The notes beneath the pieces are model-generated. The model saw only the letters and a list, made by a program, of their open reading frames with translations, searched no databases and was not told where the DNA came from. DNA of 40,609 nucleotides. Source: Paenibacillus sp. 32O-W (GTDB lineage Bacteria; Bacillota; Bacilli; Paenibacillales; NBRC-103111). Both the position numbers and the translations under genes were made by a program. The DNA lies in NCBI RefSeq assembly GCF_007679495.1, contig NZ_VEGP01000052.1, positions 1 through 40,609 on the forward strand. The letters are read 5' to 3'. Every line of letters begins with the position of its first letter. Position 1 is the stretch's first letter. Shown here piece after piece: positions 1-8,304 of the stretch.

Positions 1-34
1 CAGGCTAGCGTCTTTAGGCGCAGTTTGGCAACAA

Positions 35-77
35 GGGGTTATACCCCAAGAGCAAACCACCCGTTTGACGGGTGGTT
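35..77 (+). other. Tandem hairpins at window edge, possibly an IS200/IS605 right end
   Basis: Two adjacent inverted repeats are visible: GGGGT/ACCCC (35-39 with 43-47, 3-nt loop) and a perfect 10-bp stem AACCACCCGT/ACGGGTGGTT (55-64 with 68-77, loop TTG). No T-run follows, so a normal intrinsic terminator is unlikely. Tandem hairpins of this kind occur at the right ends of IS200/IS605 (tnpB/IS1341-type) elements, where the omega RNA also ends. The window starts here, so no transposase can be seen and the assignment is a guess. Confidence 0.3.
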
Positions 78-274
78 CTGATTGTTTCGCGGAAGTGGAG
101 AAATTAAGGTTAAAGAAACGAGCCAGGATCAATAGAGTAATGTTTAGTATTACTTTATATTACAAAGGATGACTTTTCGGAGGTGGTTATTAAGATAAAC
201 CGTATACTGACAAGCTGCAGAAGCACCGATATAATGAAAATAACGTATAAAGGATGAGAAGATGGAGGGGCCAA

Positions 275-1726
275 TTGAAAAGCTATCGGTTTCTATTATA
301 TTGGGCGTTGTTTTTGATCTGTTATATGGTTCTCACCAATGAGGTACAAGCGGCGGAACAAGAATCCGTAAGTTATTCCGAGCACAAGGTAATTTATGAA
401 GGTAAATCCTTCACGATTCAATACATAGAAGTGGACTTAAAGGATCCTGGCATTAAAGTAACACCATTGCTTGCAGAGGGCGGAATAGGCCACGTGGAAG
501 AGTTTGACCAAATGATTCGGCGAAGCGGTGCGATAGCTGCCGTTAACGGGACTTTTTTCAACGCATATGAACAGGACTCCGGCATCCGGTACCCGAACGG
601 ATTGATGATCGCGGATGGAAGGGCGATTCATTCCGGGATAAACCAGACTTTGGCTATAGGCCTGGATAAGAAGGCTGTTATTGAGCATTGGGAGATGTCA
701 CTGAAAGCTCATGTATTCCACGAGGGTCAGAATATTTATTCCTTCACTCCGTGGAGTGTTAACAAATACTTCGGAGCGGAAGCTCATGACCAGGTTAATT
801 GGTACTCCCCCGAATTCGGTAAGCAGCATATTGACTATCCCGGCGGAAGCAAGATTGTGATTTGTGAAGGGAAAATTGTCGAAATTACGGAAGACGAGGC
901 TCAGATTCCGGAGAATGGGGCTGTTCTTTTTATCGGTCATGCCAAAGGAAACATCGAATACTTATTGCCGCATCTCCAGGTCGGGGTTGACATTCAATTA
1001 GAGGCGGCTCTTCAGAGAAATACAAACGGTCAGAGCGGCAGCAGTGATTGGCTCTCTGCTATTGGAGTAGGTCCCAAGCTTATAACCGCTGGCCGAATAG
1101 ATATCGATCCGGAACGCGATGGATTCAATGATCCGAAGATAACGAGCTTGGCGGCGGTCAGGAGTTTTGTAGGAATTAACCATGAAGGCAAGATGGTAAT
1201 GGGGACAACATCGGCCGCAACCTTATCGCAAATGGGGCATATTTTACTGGATTTGGGCTTAGTTGAGGCGATGAATATGGATGGCGGAGCAAGCTCAGCC
1301 CTATATGTGAACGGCAAGTTCGTTCGTCCGTCAGGAAGGCCGTTAAGCAATGCCTGGATCGTTCAGAAGCTGGAGCAACCGCAGGTGCAAATTTTTGTAA
1401 ACGGGCAATATGTTCATGATTATCGGGGATATATTAACGGAAATACGACAATGGCTCCATTCCGTGGAATATTTGAACGGTTGGAGGCGGATTTCGAATG
1501 GGATAATGAAACTCGGACGTTGACCGCTTGGAAGGATAATATCCAGCTCATTCTTAGGCCGGATGACCAAACAGCTTATGTCAATGGGGAATCCGTCACC
1601 CTCGATTCCGCCCCCGTCATTATAGACGGACATATTTATATCCCTTTAAGATTTGTTACTGAAGCATTGGGCGCTACTGTGGAATGGGATTCGGAGCTTT
1701 ATCGGGCGTCGATCATCGTTCCTTAG
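275..1726 (+). CDS. Secreted phosphodiester glycosidase domain protein with copper-amine-oxidase-N-like C-terminal domain
   Basis: The N-terminus is a signal peptide (KSYRF followed by a hydrophobic stretch and a VQAAE cleavage-like site), so the protein is probably exported. Residues about 60-365 look like the phosphodiester glycosidase/NAGPA family, with AAVNGTFF near the start and the typical NMDGGASSALYVNG motif. The last about 110 residues resemble a copper amine oxidase N-terminal-like domain (VNG repeats, YIPLRFVTEALGATVEWD), a common wall-associated stalk in Paenibacillus. The exact substrate is unknown; a sugar phosphodiester at the cell surface is inferred from the family. I chose TTG 275 because GGAGGGG (264-270) sits correctly before it. 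The in-frame ATG at 254 has AAAGG directly abutting it, which is too close. The gene converges with the ABC operon; only 30 bp separate the stops. Confidence 0.85.
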   Translation: MKSYRFLLYWALFLICYMVLTNEVQAAEQESVSYSEHKVIYEGKSFTIQYIEVDLKDPGIKVTPLLAEGGIGHVEEFDQMIRRSGAIAAVNGTFFNAYEQDSGIRYPNGLMIADGRAIHSGINQTLAIGLDKKAVIEHWEMSLKAHVFHEGQNIYSFTPWSVNKYFGAEAHDQVNWYSPEFGKQHIDYPGGSKIVICEGKIVEITEDEAQIPENGAVLFIGHAKGNIEYLLPHLQVGVDIQLEAALQRNTNGQSGSSDWLSAIGVGPKLITAGRIDIDPERDGFNDPKITSLAAVRSFVGINHEGKMVMGTTSAATLSQMGHILLDLGLVEAMNMDGGASSALYVNGKFVRPSGRPLSNAWIVQKLEQPQVQIFVNGQYVHDYRGYINGNTTMAPFRGIFERLEADFEWDNETRTLTAWKDNIQLILRPDDQTAYVNGESVTLDSAPVIIDGHIYIPLRFVTEALGATVEWDSELYRASIIVP

Positions 1727-1756
1727 AGCCTAATGGGCAATGCTGCCGACTCTTTA

Positions 1757-2620
1757 TTAAAATCTGCCGTTCTTTTCCCGTGTCCAGCGGCGAATGTAGT
1801 AAGCGTCCTCCAAGTTCGGTGGAACATCGACGAAGGAATCTGCAGGAGGCTCCGGTCCTATTGAACGAATAATGGCCTGCTGCCCTTCTAAGCGAAGCGA
1901 TAGGATCCTGTCCGGATTCAGGTTAGGGAGAAGTTCAGGGTCCATAGTTCCGCTCCAGACCGACCAAGGGAGGTCCTTCGTCCATCGGGCAGGGGTACCG
2001 TGGAAACAGAGCATACCCTCATCGATCCAAACGATTTCGTCGGCCGCATATTCCCATTCATTCAATTCGTGGGTGGACACGATTATAGCCTTTCGTTCGG
2101 ATTCCCTCGCTAATTCGCTAATGATCTTCTTCCGTTCGTGTATATCCAGGTAATTCAACGCTTCATCCAATAGAAGGAACAAAGGGTCCCCGAGAAAAGC
2201 TTGCGCTATGCCAAGACGCTGATGCTGGCCTTGCGAAAGCTCCTTTATTTTTACATTTCTCAGGGGCTGGAACTGAAATCTCTCGATAACCGCTTCCACC
2301 TCCTCCCGGGAATCTAATCCTTTGAGCTCGGCTAAATAAGACAGGAGCTTGTAGGGTGTCATTTCTTCATACATTTGCAATCCGGTAGGCATATATCCGA
2401 TGCAGCTTCGAATAAGGGGGAGAGCCTCTTTAACGGTATGGTTTAAATAACGAATTTCGCCTTCATTGGGGAAAAGCGCGGTCGCCAACAGCTTGAGCAG
2501 AGTGGTCTTACCCGCTCCATTCCGCCCAACGAGCAAAGTGATGCCCCGGGATAAATATAGATGGTCTATGTTCAACAGGAAGTCGGGATGGCGATATTTC
2601 ACTTTGTTCAGTTCAATCAT
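1757..2620 (-). CDS. ABC transporter ATP-binding protein (distal gene of sigma/ABC operon)
   Basis: This is a 287-residue ABC ATPase. Visible motifs are Walker A GRNGAGKTT (32-40), signature LSQGQ (128-132), Walker B LFLLLDE (147-153) and H-loop His184. The D-loop region reads ALNYLD rather than the usual PTxGLD. It energises an ABC-2-type membrane complex; the substrate cannot be read from the sequence. Its start overlaps the stop of the preceding membrane protein gene by 4 bp, so the two are translationally coupled and probably form one transporter. It is the last gene of a five-gene minus-strand operon that also holds an ECF sigma factor and another ATPase/permease pair. I see no strong terminator in the 30 bp before the convergent gene. 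Confidence 0.88.
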   Translation of the reverse strand: MIELNKVKYRHPDFLLNIDHLYLSRGITLLVGRNGAGKTTLLKLLATALFPNEGEIRYLNHTVKEALPLIRSCIGYMPTGLQMYEEMTPYKLLSYLAELKGLDSREEVEAVIERFQFQPLRNVKIKELSQGQHQRLGIAQAFLGDPLFLLLDEALNYLDIHERKKIISELARESERKAIIVSTHELNEWEYAADEIVWIDEGMLCFHGTPARWTKDLPWSVWSGTMDPELLPNLNPDRILSLRLEGQQAIIRSIGPEPPADSFVDVPPNLEDAYYIRRWTREKNGRF

Positions 2621-3438
2621 ACCGGATTCCTCTCACGGGATGTCCAATCCAATTTGCGCGGCCGATAGGCCGAAAGGAAGCAAGCCAATCCGGCGATCAG
2701 AAATAGTCCATAATAGACTTTTAGCTGTCCCAGTTCGATCCACTGATGAATAAGCAGCCATTCCTGGCCGAAATGAAACAAGAGAAAGGCCGCGATGGAA
2801 ATGGTGAACCCTGCAGCAATCCCTTTGCGATACGTAAGATACGCCATCAACCCTCCCATGAAGAGAACAACGGATAACCAGGACAACATGAAGGTCAGAA
2901 ACGAAAAGGACTTAACCGTCCATAACAAAAAAAGTGTACCAAAGAGTCCCAGCACAATATTAATAGCGACGACGATCAGCAGCCGGCTCAATATTAACAG
3001 CGCCGGTGGGAAGGGATGGATGCTCTCGATCGTCCTCATTTCCTTATTCCAGGAACGGTAGCTGTAGGCCATTCCGACGAGAATAAACAAGGGAATGGCA
3101 GTTGAAAACAGATTTCGCGGGACGAAGGTGTAGTTAGCAATCATACCGCACGTCGTCAAAGTAATCATAATAAATACAACAACACTGACCGCCCAGAACG
3201 ATTTATGATAGGCTTGAAGCTGGTTCCTGCACAATCGGATGAATGATGGCTTTTTGCGCGGGACGGCGGACAGTTGAAGGGCTTGATGCTCTTCCTTAAG
3301 TCGGTCAAATTCATTCTGCAGATTGGCAATCAGACGACGTGTATCCTCCGGCTTCGGGGAACTAACGATATATCTGGATAACGGCTCTGCCAGCTCATTC
3401 ATCATCTCATCGATTTCTTTCAAATCCGTCTTATGCAT
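2617..3438 (-). CDS. Six-TM membrane protein, putative ABC permease and/or sigma-factor partner
   Basis: The first about 85 residues are charged and helical, including a likely coiled coil (LIANLQNEFDRLKEEHQAL). About six hydrophobic segments follow from residue 90 to the C-terminus. Position between an ECF sigma gene and an ABC ATPase suggests a permease, and the cytoplasmic N-terminal region could contact the sigma factor as an anti-sigma would. No HxxxCxxC zinc anti-sigma motif is present, so that role is speculative. The start is ATG 3438, with GGAGGGGG upstream; it overlaps the end of the sigma gene by 8 bp. A longer in-frame ORF reaches 3477 but would lie deep inside the sigma gene. Confidence 0.75.
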   Translation of the reverse strand: MHKTDLKEIDEMMNELAEPLSRYIVSSPKPEDTRRLIANLQNEFDRLKEEHQALQLSAVPRKKPSFIRLCRNQLQAYHKSFWAVSVVVFIMITLTTCGMIANYTFVPRNLFSTAIPLFILVGMAYSYRSWNKEMRTIESIHPFPPALLILSRLLIVVAINIVLGLFGTLFLLWTVKSFSFLTFMLSWLSVVLFMGGLMAYLTYRKGIAAGFTISIAAFLLFHFGQEWLLIHQWIELGQLKVYYGLFLIAGLACFLSAYRPRKLDWTSRERNPV

Positions 3439-4012
3439 ACGTATTTTCCCCCTCCTTCTTATGGCGGATCTGCACACCTTCTTGGATTAAGCGTGAACGC
3501 AGCCTTTTCAATCCTTGATATAAATTGGTTTTGACGGTGGACAGCGGGATCTCCATAATTTCCGAGATTTCATGCAGCTTCAAATCCTGGTAGAACCTTA
3601 GGATAATAATTTCCTTCTGAAGCTCGCCTAATTCATGAAGTGACATTAGAATTTCTTTACGCGTTTCCTGTCTTTCGTAGATTTCGACGACGGAAGGCCC
3701 TTCATCCCGTCTGTCCGGCGTTTCAGCAATCTGCTGCTTTTCATTCTGAAATCCGAGGCTTTTCCAGTAATCGCGGCATAAATTCAGAGCGACACGATAC
3801 AGCCAGGGGCGGATTTGCTCAGGCAGCCTTCCCTTCTTCAATTGCCGGATTAATCGCAGGAACGTCTCTTGAACAAAGTCTTCCGCTCTTTCCCGATTGT
3901 ACAGATGCCGTTCCAAATAGCCGAGCAGGGGTCCATGATAGCGATGGATAAGCACCTCAAATGCCGCTTGATCCCCGTCGGCCATCCTTTCGACCAATTG
4001 TTCATCCGTCAC
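3431..4012 (-). CDS. ECF-type RNA polymerase sigma factor
   Basis: This 193-residue protein has the two-domain ECF layout. Sigma-2 (about 1-75) carries DQAAFEVLIHRYHGPLLGYLERH and RAEDFVQETFLRLI. Sigma-4 (about 120-175) carries LGELQKEIIILRFYQDLKLHEISEIMEIPLSTVKT, a typical helix-turn-helix. It directs RNA polymerase to a dedicated promoter set, probably including its own operon. The start is GTG 4012, 3 nt after the stop of the upstream permease gene, with GGAGAGGAGA as ribosome binding site. Its neighbours are two ABC modules rather than a classical zinc anti-sigma gene, so its control is likely exerted by one of the membrane proteins (inference). Confidence 0.9.
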   Translation of the reverse strand: MTDEQLVERMADGDQAAFEVLIHRYHGPLLGYLERHLYNRERAEDFVQETFLRLIRQLKKGRLPEQIRPWLYRVALNLCRDYWKSLGFQNEKQQIAETPDRRDEGPSVVEIYERQETRKEILMSLHELGELQKEIIILRFYQDLKLHEISEIMEIPLSTVKTNLYQGLKRLRSRLIQEGVQIRHKKEGENTYA

Positions 4013-4015
4013 CGG

Positions 4016-6193
4016 TTATCTCTCCTCTCCGGAGTATGGTTGCATTACCCGGTTCCACTCCTCCAGCCATTCTTGTTCGGTAATGACCGGAATATCCGCT
4101 TCTGAGGAATGGCTTTGAATAGATAGCCCCCGTTGATAAAAGGTATTTAACAGCGATTTAACCTGCGCTGTTTTTCCCTCGGCGATAGCCCGGTCGATCA
4201 TGGCGTACAGATCTGTTCCCTGGTTTAGGGAAAGCAGCGGGTATACACCAGCCAAGCTTCCTTTGACTATCTGTTCATGGGTGAAATGCATCTCTTCACG
4301 TAAATAAAGATAATAGAAGGCATTGCGAATCAGGCCAACGATGGAGTGAGGTTGTTCCTCTTCCGGTTCGGAGTAATAATTCATATGTAAATCTCCGAAC
4401 AGATAGGCATTTACCGTTTTCTCCAGCTGATACTTATCCAAATTGTGGGACGTCGTTTCAGACAGGATGAGGCTATGCCCGGTAACCTTAGCCATACCCC
4501 CAACGTAGCCTTGGTTAGCCAACGATAGATAAAAAATTTGATCAATCCCATTGGGCGGTTCATTCAACCAGGAGCGGTAATAGTTCAAATGCTTAGACAA
4601 GTCCCGAAGAAATCGTTCCGCCTCAAGCTTGTTGCTGGGCGTAGTAATGATTCGAACCGGCTCTTCGGGTACGGTTACTTCTATAAAGCTGCCCGAGAGG
4701 GCCGTCAGCCCGTCAGTTTCTGCCGATTCAAATTGTTGGTTTCCCGGCTTGCTTGACTCCGTTTCGGGAATAGTCCCATAGAGCCGATGATCAAATCCTT
4801 GAAAATGGACTTTAAAACGAGCTTTATACCCCAGCCCCGCTTCCGTATTCAAATAAAGCTTGTCCGTATCCATTCTACCTTTAAAATAACGAAATTGCTC
4901 TCCGGGCAAAGGGTACCACGCGGCGCTCTCCGGAAGAAATGCGTTCTTGCCCGAAAGAAAGACCGGGATGGCGGGACGTTCGGATAAAACCATCCATTCG
5001 TATAAAGGACCGTTATAAGATAACTCCAAGGTTTGAAACTCAAGATCCGGATCCGGGCGGACGGATTCCAGAATGAACCGGTCTCCATCCCGGACCCAGG
5101 CGACCGATTGATGATTCCACTGCACACGGGTGACTTCCAAATTACGGTTTAAGACGAATGGCAGGGAGGCCGTTTTCTCCTGATCATAATTAGGAATCGT
5201 TAAGACGGCATCGACTTGAATCCGGTGGTTGGATATACGGGATACCGACAGTTGGTATTCGCCTATTCTAAACTCGTCGGGCTTATTTTTCGAAACAAGC
5301 TGTTCATAAGAAGCTGCATCTTCCCTGGCCGCTTCATACTCTTTATAGCGGTCTATCCATAGTTTTCCGTATGGAATGAAGCATAGAATGACTAAGGCAG
5401 CAGCCCCCGCACATAGTCCCAACCACCATCTCCGGAGGCGAGAGGGCCGATGAAGAGTGAGATAAGCTGCAGCAGCGACCAGCAGTAAGAGCGTAACCGA
5501 AAGGGTGAAACCTCTGGCATACCACAGCTCGTCCGCAATGATGGAATGTCCCCATAGTTCGCTTTCCAGAAGGGAATCAACGAGAAATTGGTTTAGATGG
5601 AAAGTGGTAAGAGGGTACAGCTCATAACGATTAATGATGAATACGTCCAGGAAGAAGGTTCCGAACATCCAGGCACAAAACCCGATCAGATATGTAATTC
5701 TTCCCGGTATCCATGCACTCAGAAGCATAGCTAGTGCCAGTGTGACAGCATAGGACACTTCATATTGGAGAGCGAACAGCAGCGTGTAATCTATCACTGC
5801 AGAGACGGAAAGCTGACGAATCCATCCGTAATATATAAATACGATGGCCATAGCTGCAGTAAAAAGACTTAAATAAATTAAATAAACAGTATATTTCGCA
5901 GTAATCCGAGTCCAGATAGAAACCGGCAAGCTCCCCATCCATGAATATCCGGGCCGGTGGAAATCGGAGCGAATGGACCAAATTCCAAGCATGAATGCCA
6001 CCCCGAGAGTCAATACATGCTTAACCTTGTGAAATTGGTAAGCGTAGGCGTACAGATTCTCGGAGGCGGGAGGTGCGATATGCGACAGTTCGAAGGCAAA
6101 CCAAAAACCATAAAGCAGAGGCAGCAGAAACAGGATTGGTTTACTTAGCAATGCCTTGGTTTCAGACTTTACCTGTCTAACCCATTTGCTCAA
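4016..6193 (-). CDS. ABC permease fused to a degenerate M1-aminopeptidase-like ectodomain
   Basis: The N-terminal about 285 residues hold roughly seven hydrophobic segments and look like an ABC-2-type permease. The remaining about 440 residues are soluble and presumably extracytoplasmic. Near residue 565 the motif GGMA recalls the GxMEN loop of M1 aminopeptidases. About 25 residues on, EKTVNAYLFGDL (591-602) aligns with the M1 zinc helix HExxHQWFGDL but lacks both histidines. I infer a catalytically dead M1-like domain used for binding. Permease/M1 fusions are known in bacterial ABC systems. Its start overlaps the upstream ATPase by 4 bp, so the two should form one transporter. Confidence 0.78.
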   Translation of the reverse strand: MSKWVRQVKSETKALLSKPILFLLPLLYGFWFAFELSHIAPPASENLYAYAYQFHKVKHVLTLGVAFMLGIWSIRSDFHRPGYSWMGSLPVSIWTRITAKYTVYLIYLSLFTAAMAIVFIYYGWIRQLSVSAVIDYTLLFALQYEVSYAVTLALAMLLSAWIPGRITYLIGFCAWMFGTFFLDVFIINRYELYPLTTFHLNQFLVDSLLESELWGHSIIADELWYARGFTLSVTLLLLVAAAAYLTLHRPSRLRRWWLGLCAGAAALVILCFIPYGKLWIDRYKEYEAAREDAASYEQLVSKNKPDEFRIGEYQLSVSRISNHRIQVDAVLTIPNYDQEKTASLPFVLNRNLEVTRVQWNHQSVAWVRDGDRFILESVRPDPDLEFQTLELSYNGPLYEWMVLSERPAIPVFLSGKNAFLPESAAWYPLPGEQFRYFKGRMDTDKLYLNTEAGLGYKARFKVHFQGFDHRLYGTIPETESSKPGNQQFESAETDGLTALSGSFIEVTVPEEPVRIITTPSNKLEAERFLRDLSKHLNYYRSWLNEPPNGIDQIFYLSLANQGYVGGMAKVTGHSLILSETTSHNLDKYQLEKTVNAYLFGDLHMNYYSEPEEEQPHSIVGLIRNAFYYLYLREEMHFTHEQIVKGSLAGVYPLLSLNQGTDLYAMIDRAIAEGKTAQVKSLLNTFYQRGLSIQSHSSEADIPVITEQEWLEEWNRVMQPYSGEER

Positions 6194-7074
6194 CTGGCCT
6201 CACCGCCGATCAAGGCCAGGTAACCGTCTTCCAGGGAAGGGGAGAGCGAGAGAGCATTAGCCGTAGGGGAATCGGAGGCAATAAGCTTGCATTGAATTCC
6301 TCCCGGTATGCGGCGGGAGTGAATAAGCTGGATTTCCGGATTCCCAACCAACCGGAGGAATTGCTCCTCCTTCACCTCTACTTGCCACACCTTGCCCTCG
6401 GCGCGGGCTTGCAGCTGCCGTTGGGACCCGACGAAGGCAAGAACCCCTTGCTTCATTACGGCAAGCCGCTGGCAGCTGCTTTCAATATCCGAAACAATAT
6501 GTGTCGATAGGAGTACCGTTCGCTTAATGCTGAACTCCGATAACAAATGCCGAAAACGGATACGTTCCTCCGGGTCAAGACCGGCAGTGGGCTCGTCCAC
6601 AATCAGAATTTCGGGTGAAGCGAGCAGCGCTTGGGCGATCCCCAGCCGCTGCTTCATGCCTCCGGAATAGGTTCTGACCTTATCCTTTGCCTTAGTCTGT
6701 AGATTGACTTTTTCCAGTATAGTGTCAATAGCAGACTTCCTTAGTCTGGGGTCGTTCATTCCCTTCATAACGCCGATATAATCGAGAAAATCATAACCCG
6801 TCATATGCGGATAAATTTCGATAAACTGCGGAAGATACCCGATTATTTGGCGGATCTCTTCGGCATCGGACAGGGGACGGCCGTTTATTCGAACCGTACC
6901 TGATGTAGGATTCAGCAAAGTGGCTAGAATCTGCATCAGAGTTGTTTTACCGGCTGCATTCGGTCCCAGCAGCCCGAACATTCCCGTTGGGATTGTTAAA
7001 TTTAGGTTGCGAATCGCCCAAACGTCTTTTTTAAATTGTTTGGATAAATCTTCAATTTTGATCAACGTTCTCAT
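6190..7074 (-). CDS. ABC transporter ATP-binding protein (first gene of sigma/ABC operon)
   Basis: This is a 294-residue ABC ATPase of the ABC-2/drug-export type. Motifs counted from ATG 7074 are Walker A GPNAAGKTT (37-45), Q-loop Gln83, signature YSGGM (136-140), Walker B ILIVDE (156-161) followed by PTAGLD, and switch His192. It powers the adjacent large permease; the substrate is unknown. The ATG at 7074 is directly preceded by AAAGG with no spacer. TTG three codons later (7065) has better spacing and may be the true start. It is the promoter-proximal gene of the minus-strand operon, behind the candidate promoter at 7085-7113. Confidence 0.9.
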   Translation of the reverse strand: MRTLIKIEDLSKQFKKDVWAIRNLNLTIPTGMFGLLGPNAAGKTTLMQILATLLNPTSGTVRINGRPLSDAEEIRQIIGYLPQFIEIYPHMTGYDFLDYIGVMKGMNDPRLRKSAIDTILEKVNLQTKAKDKVRTYSGGMKQRLGIAQALLASPEILIVDEPTAGLDPEERIRFRHLLSEFSIKRTVLLSTHIVSDIESSCQRLAVMKQGVLAFVGSQRQLQARAEGKVWQVEVKEEQFLRLVGNPEIQLIHSRRIPGGIQCKLIASDSPTANALSLSPSLEDGYLALIGGEAS

Positions 7075-7084
7075 CCTTTGCCGG

Positions 7085-7113
7085 ACTATATGAATCGCAT
7101 TCTAATCCTTCAA
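7085..7113 (-). promoter_or_regulatory. Candidate promoter of the ABC/sigma operon
   Basis: Reading the minus strand, TTGAAG (7113-7108) is followed by a 17-bp spacer and TATAGT (7090-7085), about 11 bp before the first possible start codon. The match to the vegetative consensus is moderate. An ECF autoregulated promoter may overlap but I cannot define it. Confidence 0.4.
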
Positions 7114-7154
7114 CGATTGCCCTATGTAAAAAGTTTGAATTAGACTTAACCGAA

Positions 7155-7181
7155 ACAAAGACCAACCGGCTTCGATTGGTC
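7155..7181 (-). terminator. Intrinsic terminator after the alpha/beta hydrolase gene
   Basis: On the minus strand the stem GACCAA/TTGGTC (7181-7176 with 7165-7160) is followed by TTTGTTT. It lies about 17 bp beyond the hydrolase stop and separates that gene from the downstream ABC operon. Confidence 0.6.
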
Positions 7182-7197
7182 CTGTTAAGCTTAATGG

Positions 7198-8001
7198 TTA
7201 TCCGTAGATTTGCGAGAGGAAGGCCTTCATTCGATCAGCCAGCAATGAGGGAGCTTCGATCATCCCCATATGTGCGGCACCGTCGAGCAGAAATGTCGAG
7301 ATGTTGTCCCCTTCAACCGAGAAGGTTTTGTCCGGAAGGACAATCTGGTCTTCCGCTCCGGCCACCAACAGTACGGGCACTTCGGCCATTCTCAGCACCA
7401 TTGTGCGGTCTGTTCGTTCCCTCATCCCCTGGAGGGAGCGGATGGCTCCGTCCGGATGCGTTGCTTGGCCTATTGCCGTCATGCTCTCGACCTCCCGGCT
7501 CATGCTCTCCAGATGGGCTTTGGCAAAAAGCTTCGGGATCAATTCCCCTGCAAATGCATTCATTCCCCGTTGCCGGATGGCTTCCATATTATCGGATCTC
7601 TTCCGCTTACCTTCTTCATTGTCAGGCAGCGCGGTAGAGTGAATCAGACCGCAGCCGGCCAGCTTATCCGGATGCTTCCCGGCAAAGGCGGCAGTTACAT
7701 ATCCGCCCATAGAATGCCCGAATAGAACGGCCTTCTCGATCTCAAGCTGCTCTAACAGTTCAGCAATGTCTTCCGCCATAGTTTCCATTAAGTACGGGCC
7801 TTCCGGAACGGAAGATTGCCCGTGCCCTCTTAAATCCGGAATGATGAGCCGGTAGCCGTTCTCTAATGCCGGCGCGATGAACTTCCAATACTGCGAGCTT
7901 CCGCAAAATCCATGCAGCAGGACTACGGCATGACCCTGTCCGCGATCTTCATAGGCCAGCTCCACCTTCTGCCCCAGAGTGCGTAATTGAGCTTTATGCA
8001 T
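7198..8001 (-). CDS. Alpha/beta-fold hydrolase
   Basis: This is a 267-residue alpha/beta hydrolase. Visible features are the oxyanion-hole motif HGFCG (30-34), the nucleophile elbow GHSMGG with Ser97, a catalytic acid in VAGAEDQIVLP, and the catalytic His in DGAAHMGMIEAP. The central region (NEEGKRKRSDNMEAIRQRG onwards) is the usual cap domain. No signal peptide is present, so the enzyme is cytoplasmic; the substrate (ester, lactone or similar) cannot be predicted. ATG 8001 is chosen because AAAGGTGG lies 8 nt upstream. The GTG at 8013 overlaps that ribosome binding site. Confidence 0.88.
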   Translation of the reverse strand: MHKAQLRTLGQKVELAYEDRGQGHAVVLLHGFCGSSQYWKFIAPALENGYRLIIPDLRGHGQSSVPEGPYLMETMAEDIAELLEQLEIEKAVLFGHSMGGYVTAAFAGKHPDKLAGCGLIHSTALPDNEEGKRKRSDNMEAIRQRGMNAFAGELIPKLFAKAHLESMSREVESMTAIGQATHPDGAIRSLQGMRERTDRTMVLRMAEVPVLLVAGAEDQIVLPDKTFSVEGDNISTFLLDGAAHMGMIEAPSLLADRMKAFLSQIYG

Positions 8002-8304
8002 GGGTTTTCCCACCTTTCGATTTGTAATGGATAAAGAAAAACAGGCACATAACCAGGTCCGTAAAAATACTTTTCGTATAGTATAGCATGCCGCGGTGTA
8101 TTACATGCAAAGGGGAGAAGCCGAAAGTAAAAATTTTACATTTTTATTTTAGAAAGCTCTATTTCCTGACACAAAATGAATTTATTCATTTAATTTTTTA
8201 AAATATAGAAACTTTTTCCAAAGTAATAAGTCTATATGGTTGTAATATTCATTACAGCATGGAAGGGCCAGATGAAACAGGCCCATAAAGATAAAGGAGC
8301 AGAG
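8002..8304. other. Divergent intergenic region, AT-rich
   Basis: This stretch separates the minus-strand hydrolase from the plus-strand O-antigen-ligase gene. The part from about 8125 to 8235 is strongly AT-rich and probably carries promoters in both directions. On the minus strand a TATACT-like box occurs near 8080-8090, but its -35 spacing is poor, so I do not call it. An in-frame ATG at 8236 extends the next ORF but has no ribosome binding site. Confidence 0.4.

Noticed and set aside
254-274. ATG 254 as start of the glycosidase gene
   Set aside because: AAAGG abuts the ATG without spacer, while TTG 275 has GGAGGGG at a normal distance and yields a cleaner signal peptide.
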